This document shows positions 12,772-26,400 of a stretch of DNA of 64,000 bases, piece by piece. Location: NCBI GenBank assembly GCA_949358305.1, contig OX442317.1, forward strand, positions 13,520,186 to 13,584,185. Direction: 5' to 3'. Every line of letters starts with the position of its first letter. Position 1 is the stretch's first letter. Source of the DNA: Strigamia acuminata (taxonomy: Eukaryota; Arthropoda; Chilopoda; Geophilomorpha; Linotaeniidae). The notes under the pieces are model-generated. The model ran no database searches and was not told the origin of the DNA. It worked only from the letters and a program-made list of their open reading frames with translations. A program made the translations under genes and the position numbers.

Positions 12772-15700
12772 GATGAGATCAAAAGTCTATTCTCCCAAAT
12801 CATTGCTTGGATGTTGCTAAAACTTACATTGAAGCCGTCTACTAAGGTTTAAACACTATTTCAGAACATTTAGAGACATTGGTCTTGTGGTGTTTGTGCT
12901 AAGTCAACTGTGATGAGATCAAAAGTCTACTCTCCCAAATCATTGCTTGGATGTTGCTAAAACTTACATTGAAGCCTTCTACTAAGGTTTAAACACTATT
13001 TCAGAACATTCAGAGACATTGGTTCGTGGTGTTTGTGCTAAGTCAACTGTGATGTCAAATGAGATCAAAAGTTTATTCTTTCAAATTATTGCTTGGATGT
13101 TGCTAAAACTTACATTGAAGCCTTCTACTAAGGTTTAAACACTATTTCTGAACATTCAGAGACATTGGTCTTGTGGTGTTTGTGCTAAGTCAACTGTGAT
13201 GTCAAATGAGATCAAAAGTTTATTCTTTCAAATTATTGCTTAGATGTTGCTAAAACTAACATTGAAGGCTTCTACTAAGGTTTAAACACTATTTCAGAAC
13301 ATTCAGAGACATTGGTCTTGTGGTGTTTGTGCTAAGTCAACTGTGATGAGATCAAAAGTCTATTCTCCCAAATCATTGCTTAGATGTTGCTAAAACTTAC
13401 ATTGAAGCCGTCTACTAAGGTTTAAACACTATTTCAGAACATTTAGAGACATTGGTCTTGTGGTGTTTGTGCTAAGTCAACTGTGATGAGATCAAAAGTC
13501 TATTTTCCCAAATCATTTGTTGGATGTTGCTAAAACTTACATTAAAGCTTTCTACTAAGGTTTAAACACTATTTCAGAACATTCAGAGACATTGGTCTTG
13601 TGATGTTTGTGCTAAGTCAACTGTGATGAGATCAAAAGTCTATTCTTCCAAATCATTGCTTGGATGTTGCTAAAACTTACATTGAAGCCTTCTACTAAGG
13701 TTTAAACACTATTTTAGAACATTCAGAGACATTGGTTTGTGGTGTTTGTGCTAAGTCAACTGTGATGTCAAATGAGATCAAAAGTTTATTCTTTCAAATT
13801 ATTGCTTGGATGTTGCTAAAACTTACATTGAAGCCTTCTACTAAGGTTTAAACACTATTTCTGAACATTCAGAGACATTGGTCTTGTGGTGTTTGTGCTA
13901 AGTCAACTGTGATGTCAAATGAGATCAAAAGTTTATTCTTCCAAATCATTGCTTGGATGTTGCTAAAACTTACATTGAAGCCTTCTACTAAAGTTTAAAC
14001 ACTATTTCAGAACATTCAGAGACATTGGTCTTGTGATGTTTGTGCTAAGTCAACTGTGATGTCAAATGAGATCAAAAGTTTATTCTTTCAAATTATTGCT
14101 TGGATGTTGCTAAAACTAACATTGAAGCCTTCTACTAAAGTTTAAACACTATTTCAGAACATTCAGAGACATTGGTCTTGTGGTGTTTGTGCTAAGTCAA
14201 CTGTGATGAGATCAAAAGTCTATTCTCCCAAATCATTGCTTGGATGTTGCTAAAACTTACATTGAAGCCGTCTACTAAGGTTTAAACACTATTTCAGAAC
14301 ATTTAGAGACATTGGTCTTGTGGTGTTTGTGCTAAGTCAACTGTGATGAGATCAAAAGTCTATTCTCCCAAATCATTGCTTGGATGTTGCTAAAACTTAC
14401 ATTGAAGCCTTCTACTAAAGTTTAAGCACTATTTCAGAACATTCAGAGACATTGGTCTTGTGGTGTTTGTGCTAAGTCAACTGTGATGTCAAATGAGATC
14501 AAAAGTTTATTCTTTCAAATTATTGCTTGGATGTTGCTAAAACTTACATTGAAGCCTTCTACTAAGGTTTAAACACTATTTCTGAACATTCAGAGACATT
14601 GGTCTTGTGGTGTTTGTGCTAAGTCAACTGTGATGTCAAATGAGATCAAAAGTTTATTCTTTCAAATTATTGCTTGGATGTTGCTAAAACTAACATTGAA
14701 GCCTTCTACTAAAGTTTAAACACTATTTCAGAACATTCAGAGACATTGGTCTTGTGGTGTTTGTGCTAAGTCAACTGTGATGAGATCAAAAGTCTATTCT
14801 CCCAAATCATTGCTTGGATGTTGCTAAAACTTACATTGAAGCCGTCTACTAAGGTTTAAACACTATTTCAGAACATTTAGAGACATTGGTCTTGTGGTGT
14901 TTGTGCTAAGTCAACTGTGATGAGATCAAAAGTCTATTCTCCCAAATCATTGCTTGGATGTTGCTAAAACTTACATTGAAGCCTTCTACTAAAGTTTAAG
15001 CACTATTTCAGAACATTCAGAGACATTGGTCTTGTGGTGTTTGTGCTAAGTCAACTGTGATGTCAAATGAGATCAAAAGTTTATTCTTTCAAATTATTGC
15101 TTGGATGTTGCTAAAACTAACATTGAAGCCTTCTACTAAAGTTTAAACACTATTTCAGAACATTCAGAGACATTGGTCTTGTGGTGTTTGTGCTAAGTCA
15201 ACTGTGATGAGATCAAAAGTCTATTCTCCCAAATCATTGCTTGGATGTTGCTAAAACTTACATTGAAGCCGTCTACTAAGGTTTAAACACTATTTCAGAA
15301 CATTTAGAGACATTGGTCTTGTGGTGTTTGTGCTAAGTCAACTGTGATGAGATCAAAAGTCTATTCTCCCAAATCATTGCTTGGATGTTGCTAAAACTTA
15401 CATTGAAGCCTTCTACTAAAGTTTAAGCACTATTTCAGAACATTCAGAGACATTGGTCTTGTGGTGTTTGTGCTAAGTCAACTGTGATGTCAAATGAGAT
15501 CAAAAGTTTATTCTTCCAAATCATTGCTTGGATGTTGCTAAAACTTACATTGAAGCCTTCTACTAAAGTTTAAACACTATTTCAGAACATTCAGAGACAT
15601 TGGTCTTGTGATGTTTGTGCTAAGTCAACTGTGATGTCAAATGAGATCAAAAGTTTATTCTTTCAAATTATTGCTTGGATGTTGCTAAAACTAACATTGA

Positions 15701-18700
15701 AGCCTTCTACTAAGGTTTAAACACTATTTCAGAACATTCAGAGACATTGGTCTTGTGGTGTTTGTGCTAAGTCAACTGTGATGAGATCAAAAGTCTATTC
15801 TCCCAAATCATTGCTTGGATGTTGCTAAAACTTACATTGAAGCCGTCTACTAAGGTTTAAACACTATTTCAGAACATTTAGAGACATTGGTCTTGTGGTG
15901 TTTGTGCTAAGTCAACTGTGATGAGATCAAAAGTCTACTCTCCCAAATCATTGCTTGGATGTTGCTAAAACTTACATTGAAGCCTTCTACTAAGGTTTAA
16001 ACACTATTTCAGAACATTCAGAGACATTGGTTTGTGGTGTTTGTGCTAAGTCAACTGTGATGTCAAATGAGATCAAAAGTTTATTCTTTCAAATTATTGC
16101 TTGGATGTTGCTAAAACTTACATTGAAGCCTTCTACTAAGGTTTAAACACTATTTCTGAACATTCAGAGACATTGGTCTTGTGGTGTTTGTGCTAAGTCA
16201 ACTGTGATGAGATCAAAAGTCTATTCTCCCAAATCATTGCTTGGATGTTGCTAAAACTTACATTGAAGCCGTCTACTAAGGTTTAAACACTATTTCAGAA
16301 CATTTAGAGACATTGGTCTTGTGGTGTTTGTGCTAAGTCAACTGTGATGAGATCAAAAGTCTACTCTCCCAAATCATTGCTTGGATGTTGCTAAAACTTA
16401 CATTGAAGCCTTCTACTAAGGTTTAAACACTATTTCAGAACATTCAGAGACATTGGTTTGTGGTGTTTGTGCTAAGTCAACTGTGATGTCAAATGAGATC
16501 AAAAGTTTATTCTTTCAAATTATTGCTTGGATGTTGCTAAAACTTACATTGAAGCCTTCTACTAAGGTTTAAACACTATTTCTGAACATTCAGAGACATT
16601 GGTCTTGTGGTGTTTGTGCTAAGTCAACTGTGATGTCAAATGAGATCAAAAGTTTATTCTTTCAAATTATTGCTTAGATGTTGCTAAAACTAACATTGAA
16701 GGCTTCTACTAAGGTTTAAACACTATTTCAGAACATTCAGAGACATTGGTCTTGTGGTGTTTGTGCTAAGTCAACTGTGATGAGATCAAAAGTCTATTCT
16801 CCCAAATCATTGCTTAGATGTTGCTAAAACTTACATTGAAGCCGTCTACTAAGGTTTAAACACTATTTCAGAACATTTAGAGACATTGGTCTTGTGGTGT
16901 TTGTGCTAAGTCAACTGTGATGAGATCAAAAGTCTATTTTCCCAAATCATTTGTTGGATGTTGCTAAAACTTACATTAAAGCTTTCTACTAAGGTTTAAA
17001 CACTATTTCAGAACATTCAGAGACATTGGTCTTGTGATGTTTGTGCTAAGTCAACTGTGATGAGATCAAAAGTCTATTCTTCCAAATCATTGCTTGGATG
17101 TTGCTAAAACTTACATTGAAGCCTTCTACTAAGGTTTAAACACTATTTTAGAACATTCAGAGACATTGGTTTGTGGTGTTTGTGCTAAGTCAACTGTGAT
17201 GTCAAATGAGATCAAAAGTTTATTCTTTCAAATTATTGCTTGGATGTTGCTAAAACTTACATTGAAGCCTTCTACTAAGGTTTAAACACTATTTCTGAAC
17301 ATTCAGAGACATTGGTCTTGTGGTGTTTGTGCTAAGTCAACTGTGATGTCAAATGAGATCAAAAGTTTATTCTTTCAAATTATTGCTTGGATGTTGCTAA
17401 AACTAACATTGAAGCCTTCTACTAAAGTTTAAACACTATTTCAGAACATTCAGAGACATTGGTCTTGTGGTGATTGTGCTAAGTCAACTGTGATGAGATC
17501 AAAAGTCTATTCTCCCAAATCATTGCTTGGATGTTGCTAAAACTTACATTGAAGCCGTCTACTAAGGTTTAAACACTATTTCAGAACATTTAGAGACATT
17601 GGTCTTGTGGTGTTTGTGCTAAGTCAACTGTGATGAGATCAAAAGTCTATTTTCCCAAATCATTTGTTGGATGTTGCTAAAACTTACATTAAAGCTTTCT
17701 ACTAAGGTTTAAACACTATTTCAGAACATTCAGAGACATTGGTCTTGTGATGTTTGTGCTAAGTCAACTGTGATGAGATCAAAAGTCTATTCTTCCAAAT
17801 CATTGCTTGGATGTTGCTAAAACTTACATTGAAGCCTTCTACTAAGGTTTAAACACTATTTTAGAACATTCAGAGACATTGGTTTGTGGTGTTTGTGCTA
17901 AGTCAACTGTGATGTCAAATGAGATCAAAAGTTTATTCTTTCAAATTATTGCTTGGATGTTGCTAAAACTTACATTGAAGCCTTCTACTAAGGTTTAAAC
18001 ACTATTTCTGAACATTCAGAGACATTGGTCTTGTGGTGTTTGTGCTAAGTCAACTGTGATGTCAAATGAGATCAAAAGTTTATTCTTCCAAATCATTGCT
18101 TGGATGTTGCTAAAACTTACATTGAAGCCTTCTACTAAAGTTTAAACACTATTTCAGAACATTCAGAGACATTGGTCTTGTGATGTTTGTGCTAAGTCAA
18201 CTGTGATGTCAAATGAGATCAAAAGTTTATTCTTTCAAATTATTGCTTGGATGTTGCTAAAACTAACATTGAAGCCTTCTACTAAGGTTTAAACACTATT
18301 TCAGAACATTCAGAGACATTGGTCTTGTGGTGTTTGTGCTAAGTCAACTGTGATGAGATCAAAAGTCTATTCTCCCAAATCATTGCTTGGATGTTGCTAA
18401 AACTTACATTGAAGCCGTCTACTAAGGTTTAAACACTATTTCAGAACATTTAGAGACATTGGTCTTGTGGTGTTTGTGCTAAGTCAACTGTGATGAGATC
18501 AAAAGTCTACTCTCCCAAATCATTGCTTGGATGTTGCTAAAACTTACATTGAAGCCTTCTACTAAGGTTTAAACACTATTTCAGAACATTCAGAGACATT
18601 GGTTTGTGGTGTTTGTGCTAAGTCAACTGTGATGTCAAATGAGATCAAAAGTTTATTCTTTCAAATTATTGCTTGGATGTTGCTAAAACTTACATTGAAG

Positions 18701-20922
18701 CCTTCTACTAAGGTTTAAACACTATTTCTGAACATTCAGAGACATTGGTCTTGTGGTGTTTGTGCTAAGTCAACTGTGATGTCAAATGAGATCAAAAGTT
18801 TATTCTTTCAAATTATTGCTTAGATGTTGCTAAAACTAACATTGAAGGCTTCTACTAAGGTTTAAACACTATTTCAGAACATTCAGAGACATTGGTCTTG
18901 TGGTGTTTGTGCTAAGTCAACTGTGATGAGATCAAAAGTCTATTCTCCCAAATCATTGCTTAGATGTTGCTAAAACTTACATTGAAGCCGTCTACTAAGG
19001 TTTAAACACTATTTCAGAACATTTAGAGACATTGGTCTTGTGGTGTTTGTGCTAAGTCAACTGTGATGAGATCAAAAGTCTATTTTCCCAAATCATTTGT
19101 TGGATGTTGCTAAAACTTACATTAAAGCTTTCTACTAAGGTTTAAACACTATTTCAGAACATTCAGAGACATTGGTCTTGTGATGTTTGTGCTAAGTCAA
19201 CTGTGATGAGATCAAAAGTCTATTCTTCCAAATCATTGCTTGGATGTTGCTAAAACTTACATTGAAGCCTTCTACTAAGGTTTAAACACTATTTTAGAAC
19301 ATTCAGAGACATTGGTTTGTGGTGTTTGTGCTAAGTCAACTGTGATGTCAAATGAGATCAAAAGTTTATTCTTTCAAATTATTGCTTGGATGTTGCTAAA
19401 ACTTACATTGAAGCCTTCTACTAAGGTTTAAACACTATTTCTGAACATTCAGAGACATTGGTCTTGTGGTGTTTGTGCTAAGTCAACTGTGATGTCAAAT
19501 GAGATCAAAAGTTTATTCTTTCAAATTATTGCTTGGATGTTGCTAAAACTAACATTGAAGCCTTCTACTAAAGTTTAAACACTATTTCAGAACATTCAGA
19601 GACATTGGTCTTGTGGTGATTGTGCTAAGTCAACTGTGATGAGATCAAAAGTCTATTCTCCCAAATCATTGCTTGGATGTTGCTAAAACTTACATTGAAG
19701 CCGTCTACTAAGGTTTAAACACTATTTCAGAACATTTAGAGACATTGGTCTTGTGGTGTTTGTGCTAAGTCAACTGTGATGAGATCAAAAGTCTATTTTC
19801 CCAAATCATTTGTTGGATGTTGCTAAAACTTACATTAAAGCTTTCTACTAAGGTTTAAACACTATTTCAGAACATTCAGAGACATTGGTCTTGTGATGTT
19901 TGTGCTAAGTCAACTGTGATGAGATCAAAAGTCTATTCTTCCAAATCATTGCTTGGATGTTGCTAAAACTTACATTGAAGCCTTCTACTAAGGTTTAAAC
20001 ACTATTTTAGAACATTCAGAGACATTGGTTTGTGGTGTTTGTGCTAAGTCAACTGTGATGTCAAATGAGATCAAAAGTTTATTCTTTCAAATTATTGCTT
20101 GGATGTTGCTAAAACTTACATTGAAGCCTTCTACTAAGGTTTAAACACTATTTCTGAACATTCAGAGACATTGGTCTTGTGGTGTTTGTGCTAAGTCAAC
20201 TGTGATGTCAAATGAGATCAAAAGTTTATTCTTCCAAATCATTGCTTGGATGTTGCTAAAACTTACATTGAAGCCTTCTACTAAAGTTTAAACACTATTT
20301 CAGAACATTCAGAGACATTGGTCTTGTGATGTTTGTGCTAAGTCAACTGTGATGTCAAATGAGATCAAAAGTTTATTCTTTCAAATTATTGCTTGGATGT
20401 TGCTAAAACTAACATTGAAGCCTTCTACTAAGGTTTAAACACTATTTCAGAACATTCAGAGACATTGGTCTTGTGGTGTTTGTGCTAAGTCAACTGTGAT
20501 GAGATCAAAAGTCTATTCTCCCAAATCATTGCTTGGATGTTGCTAAAACTTACATTGAAGCCGTCTACTAAGGTTTAAACACTATTTCAGAACATTTAGA
20601 GACATTGGTCTTGTGGTGTTTGTGCTAAGTCAACTGTGATGAGATCAAAAGTCTACTCTCCCAAATCATTGCTTGGATGTTGCTAAAACTTACATTGAAG
20701 CCTTCTACTAAGGTTTAAACACTATTTCAGAACATTCAGAGACATTGGTTTGTGGTGTTTGTGCTAAGTCAACTGTGATGTCAAATGAGATCAAAAGTTT
20801 ATTCTTTCAAATTATTGCTTGGATGTTGCTAAAACTTACATTGAAGCCTTCTACTAAGGTTTAAACACTATTTCTGAACATTCAGAGACATTGGTCTTGT
20901 GGTGTTTGTGCTAAGTCAACTG
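12772..20922. repeat. Satellite array, second block
   Basis: Continuation of the satellite interrupted by BEL-1, about 57 monomers long. The ggtttgtgg variant occurs near 17168, 17881, 19315, 20028 and 20748, with spacing of 713-720 bp or twice that. This indicates a five-monomer higher-order unit. Long stretches such as 16700-17460 and 18820-19600 repeat nearly base for base. No gene is seen. Confidence 0.97.
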
Positions 20923-22439
20923 TGTTGCAAACAACGTGGAAATATTTTGGAAATTGCATTTATTACTGTGTTTTTTGTCATATTAAATATTCATAGTGTA
21001 GTGGAATTTTTGTCTAATATTTTCATTTATTGCTTTTCAGGTTTTTATCTTATTAAAACATTTTTTTTAGTGTTTTCAGTATTTTTTAGTGTCTTTTGTG
21101 TTGATATTGCATTTTAATTTACTGTTATTTCAAGTGTTTTCAAAGCTTTGTGTCATATCTCATTGATTTCTTATGCATTTACATGATTTACGGCAATTTT
21201 AAGTACATTCGTCGAAGTGCAGTTCAGTTGCGTTACACGCGTGACGTCACTTTTCATTTACTAGTCTCGTTTCGTTAGAACTTCTAACGTTTCGTTCTCT
21301 ACTTTCCGAGTTGTTAAGAATTCTATTTACAGTTGCTTTCTACTAATTAAAGTCTGCTCTTTCGACTGGTGTGCTTTATTATTGCCCAAGTGTTTTCGTT
21401 TCATCTGTACGAACGTTCGTTGTCGGCCACCGCATGGGCGCGGCCGATAATGCTCGGTTCGTGCGGATTACGATCTATTTCAAAGTGTTGTGTTGAATAA
21501 ATACTGTGATTTTGTGCAGGAAATAACATTTCCTAATTTTATTTAACATTCCTATGTGGTTTTTTATTAACATTCTGTGTATCTAATTTCAAATGTACTG
21601 GTTTTACCGCCAACATGACGTTCGAGGCCGCCATGTTGGAATTTATCGGTAATTCGTTTTTATTTCAATTTGTTTGCGATGTATATTGATTGAATTGATT
21701 ATACTATTTCATTACGATGTTTTTTAACCTGAATTCTTATGTTATTTTGTGTTTTAAAGCCATTTTAAATTCAAATCTTACGGTTATGTCATCGTATTGG
21801 CCTGTGATTGGCTGCCTTGATCGTCTGCTTAACGATCGCAGTTTTCATCCTTTTTCGCATTGTTTAACGTCATTTCAGACATTGTTACAATTTAACTTTT
21901 TGTTCTCTGTTTCTTTGTGCATCTTTTGATATATTTCAAACTGTAATCCGTGCTAATTTCACAATTTGTCAACTTTGCCTGTATTTCGTTTTCCTCCGTT
22001 GCCATGACAACGGAGAATTTTGTATCTGTATTTCGCCGCTAATCTGTTCGGCGCGTGCCGTTATCGGTATTGCGCATGTGCGGCTCCCTTGAGGGCCAAT
22101 TACATTCGTGTATTTTACTCAGTTATCATCTAACCGTTCATTAAAGAAGTTGTTTAGTTTTAACTCCAGAATTTATTCATTTACACAGCCATTACAATGT
22201 GGATTGAGTAGTTAATTTTTTCTAAGGCCAGCAAATGTTGTTGCCTCTTCTTGGATACCTGATGCTGCGGATTCTAGCATTGTTTCATCTCCCCAACAAT
22301 TGGATTTATTTCGGATTATCTTCTTTTCCATGTGGTTTTCGTACGAACATCAACACTATACGATTCTGCTCGAGCTTTTGTGAAGTGCAACTTGTGCTGG
22401 CTCGACGTTCTTTTCAGTCTATTTTGTCCGACCGCAACA
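20923..22439 (+). repeat. BEL-2 5' LTR
   Basis: Starts TGTTGCAAACAACG and ends CGCAACA. Only blocks of it align with the BEL-1/BEL-3 LTRs, for example the tgtatttcgccgct segment near 22026 and the gcgcatgtgcgg segment near 22071. It carries a tgacgtca palindrome near 21241 and candidate polyadenylation signals. It abuts satellite on the left. Confidence 0.95.
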
Positions 22440-23432
22440 TAGAATCTGAAGTTTTGGTTGCCGTGACCAGGATTCCGTCTGCTATTCGTGAGTTTTTCCA
22501 GTGCATCATCAATACGTTTCGAAATGTGTTTGGTGTGACGGAGGATCAATACGTTCGTGTTTCGTCACCCGTGTCAAGAGTCAACGTTCAACGTGACAGA
22601 AGTTACGACGGGGTCTTTTTTGGCGGCGAAAACGAACAAAAGTGTGTCTGCAGTTGGAGTTCAAGGTCGCGATACAGGATAACACAACGCGCTACAGGGA
22701 AGAGTCGATTCTCCACTGAAGAAAATTTAATTTCTCTTGTTTTGCATGCAATCTTGTTTTTTTTTGGGGATTTTGGATATTGGAGTGAATTCTATTGGGT
22801 ATCTTTTGAGTGTGTTGTTGCATTTGTTGGTCTTTAGGATTATTTCGATAAAAGTCTCTTTTTGCAAGTTTTAAAGTGTGTTTTCATTTTGTGTTTAGTT
22901 CTCCACTATAACCGCCATAAGCGGGGGAGATTAGATTTATTTCGAGTAGAACTGACTAGTTTCAAGTTGAATGAGCTGTCAGTAGAGTCAAAATTTAATG
23001 TTAGGAGTCATTGACGTGTTTTGTTGTAAAACGAACCGTCAATTGTTTTCAAAAGAGTTTATTGGCGTGCTTTGTTGCAAAACAAACCGCCAATTATTTT
23101 CAAACTGTGCAGGGTAATTGTGTCACGTTTTATTTACGTACGCATTACCGCTCAAATTTTTGGTCATCCTCGATTGGCCAAACATTTGATATTCTAAAAT
23201 TCTCACGTGTCACCAAGGACCGTGAAAATTGAGTGCTTTTTGGGGGATAAAATTAAAAAGTTTATTCTCTTTAAAGTTAAAACAAAAACCGTGAATATTG
23301 AGATATTTTTGGGGGATAAAATAAAAAGGTTTATTCTCTTAAAAATTAAAACAAAGTTGAATTGTCATGCCCGTTTTTATCTGTTCTTTCCAAATTTCAC
23401 AGCCGAATTTTTTGTGAGAGAGGACAGAGAAA
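22440..23432 (+). other. BEL-2 leader with identity breakpoint
   Basis: The leader begins with a TGG-type primer-site candidate (ttggttgccgtgaccagg). From the LTR end to about 22895 the sequence is diverged from the other two elements. From the segment ctccactataaccgcc (about 22899) onward it is almost the same as theirs, through gag-pol. Two internal tandem duplications precede the gag ATG at 23433. Confidence 0.6.
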
Positions 23433-26400
23433 ATGGCGGAACCTACAATGAGAGATCTTCTAACTGAGGATCAAATCGAAGTGCTACAACAACGTTGGGA
23501 ATCGCAAGTCACTGCAATGAATCATTTGTTGTCTATATCGGAGAAGACAGCAGATCCAGGTGAACTGGAAGCGCTGGTGCAAACTGCGAACCCAAAAGAA
23601 ACTAGAATTGTTGGTGCTTTGAATGATCTACAGGAATATTCGGATCACAACTATTATCTAGAATGCATTGACAAGCTTGAGACTATGCAAGCAAGAGTGG
23701 ATCTTCTTCGCACGAGATACGAAATTTCAAAGCGATCACTTCCAACTTTGGGAGGAAGATTAAATACGTCGACAAGCTCAAACCAGAATACAACCTTGAA
23801 CGCGACAGCAACGTTTAGAAAAAATTCGAAGCTGCCCAAACTGGATTCCGTAAAATTCGACGGAGATATTTTGAAGTACAGAACATTTAAAAGCAACTTC
23901 GAGACCTCCGTACACAAGGATCCAGACCTAAGTAACGTTGAAAAACTCCAGTATTTACAAACCATGTGCACTGGAGAAGCGGCAATTCTCATCTCCACTT
24001 TTCCCCTGATCGAGGAATCCTATGACCTTGCAAGAGAAGAACTCGAAAGACATTTTGGTGATGAGGATGCCCAACAAACTGCGTTAATAAAATCAATTCG
24101 AGAATTAAAATCTGTTACGAGTGTATATCCAACGAAAGCGATAAAAACGAATTTGACTAAGATTTCTGCGACTATTAGACTTCTCGAGCAACTTAAGATT
24201 CCAATTCAAACTTCCGGAGCTTTCTTATTGCCCGACATAATTAGCAAGTTTCCAACTTCAATGGCATTAAGATTTTACCAAGTTCACGGAATTCAGAATA
24301 AGAACATTGTTACATTGCTCAATTTCTTTGTGAATGAAGTTGCGATGGCCGAACGAACTGAAAGCGTTTCTGAAAAATCGAAAAAAGACAAGAATGAAAA
24401 ATCGGACGTAGAGAAAACGAAAGTGAAAGGTTCAATGACCACGTGCGCAACTACTCAAGACGCCAAGCAGTCTACTAGTGCGAAAACGAAGAGTGAACCG
24501 AAATCTGAAAGCAAGAATACACCTTTCAAGACAAACAAGTGCATTTTTTGTGATGATGAACATTTAAACGGCTCTTGTAAAAAGGATTTCGAAATCAACG
24601 CGAAAATCGAAATAGTAAAGAAAAACAGACTGTGTTTTAACTGTTTCAGAACTGGACATAGAGTGGAAGACTGCAAGGTCAAATTTTCTTGTAAACATTG
24701 TGGTGGGCGACACCACTCCACAATATGCAAAAAATCCGAGGTGAAGAATTCAACGAGCGCTGTGGAGAAGCCGAAGGAGCCACAAGTAACAACACATGTA
24801 TCATGCGCTATCTCGACGACTCTACAACTAATGATATTCACCGCGGACCTTAAAACCAAATCAGGAGGAACCCACAGCATTCGAGGGATGATTGATCCGG
24901 GAAGCCATCGATCGTTCATCACAAAAGAATTTGTTGAAAGACTGAAACTGAAAAAATGCGGCAGTGTCTCTGCCACCACACAGAGATTCAACGACTCGTC
25001 TCCAGCAGCCACGGACTATGATGTGTTTAATGTCACACTGCAGAGTAAAAATGACACTCAAGATTTGAAACTTTCAATGCTTTCTGTGGAAAATTTGCCA
25101 CGAGTGCAGGGCATTCTTAACTCATCAATAATAGACAAGGTTAAGAAGTTAAACCTTGAACTTGCTGAAGACCTACCAGCTAAGACTTCTCAAATCGATG
25201 TGTTTTTAGGAGTCGACGTGTGGTGGAAGGTCGTTAAGGACGGCAAGAAAAAAGTAAACGCAGATCTTGGATTAATAAATACAATTTTTGGATGGGTCTT
25301 GTCCGGAGCGGCAGGGAACACCAATTTATTCGAAGATGAGGAAGAATTGACAACATGTTGCAATACATGCGACTTAGACATCCAAGAAAAATTGGACAAG
25401 CTGTGGAACTTGGAAGCAATCGGAATAAACGCGGGAGAAAAAGATTCCGACTTTATTCGCGATCGATTCGAATCAACTACGAAGCGTCTAGACGATGGAC
25501 GTTATGAAGTCATGCTGCCATTCAACGGACAGGAAGTCGACTTGGAATCCAATTGGGAGTTGGCCATGAACCAACTGGCTAACACGCTCAAAAGAATAGA
25601 TGCCAACGAGGATTACAAAAAACGTTACGACGAGTCCATGTGGCAGTATATTCACGAAAATCACGCGGAGGAAGTCCCAAAAGAAGAGCGTTTTCTGAAG
25701 AAAGGAACCTACAATATACCTCACCACCCTGTAATCAAGGAGGATCGAGACACGACAAAATTTAGAGTAGTGTTCAACGCGTCTTCATCCAAGAAGGGGA
25801 AACTTTCCCTCAATGACTGTTTATTTCCGGGACCTTCCCTTAATCCAGACTTAATACTCGTTATTGTGAGATTCCGTCTCTATTGTATTCCAATAATAGC
25901 AGACATTAAGCAAGCGTTCCTCCAAGTAATGATCAACCCTACTCAAACAAACTTTTTACGTTTTTTGTGGGTCGCTCGTGAATATTTTAAGGAACCATAT
26001 TCATGGCAAAATTTGTGGAATAACCTAATGGTTCTGCGAATGATTGTCGTGCCATTTGGCGTCATTTCTTCTCCATTCCTCTTGTGTGCGACAATTAGAA
26101 AACAAGCGAAACAATTCGAGAAAACTCATGCAAAAGAAGTTGACGCACTCGATGATGGAATTTTCATGGATGATTTGACGTCTGGAGGTGATTTTACAGC
26201 CGACACAACCTCACATTGCGAGAAACTGAAAATGATATTAGACGACGGAAAGCTTCCCCTCGTAAAGTGGGCGACCTCAAGCAAGGACGTCTTCAACAAT
26301 TTGAAAAAAGAAGGTTTTCATATGCGAGGAGAGGAGTTTTCGGACTTAGGAATTATAAAAATGCTTGGAATATTGTGGAACACGGCAGAAGATGTCATGA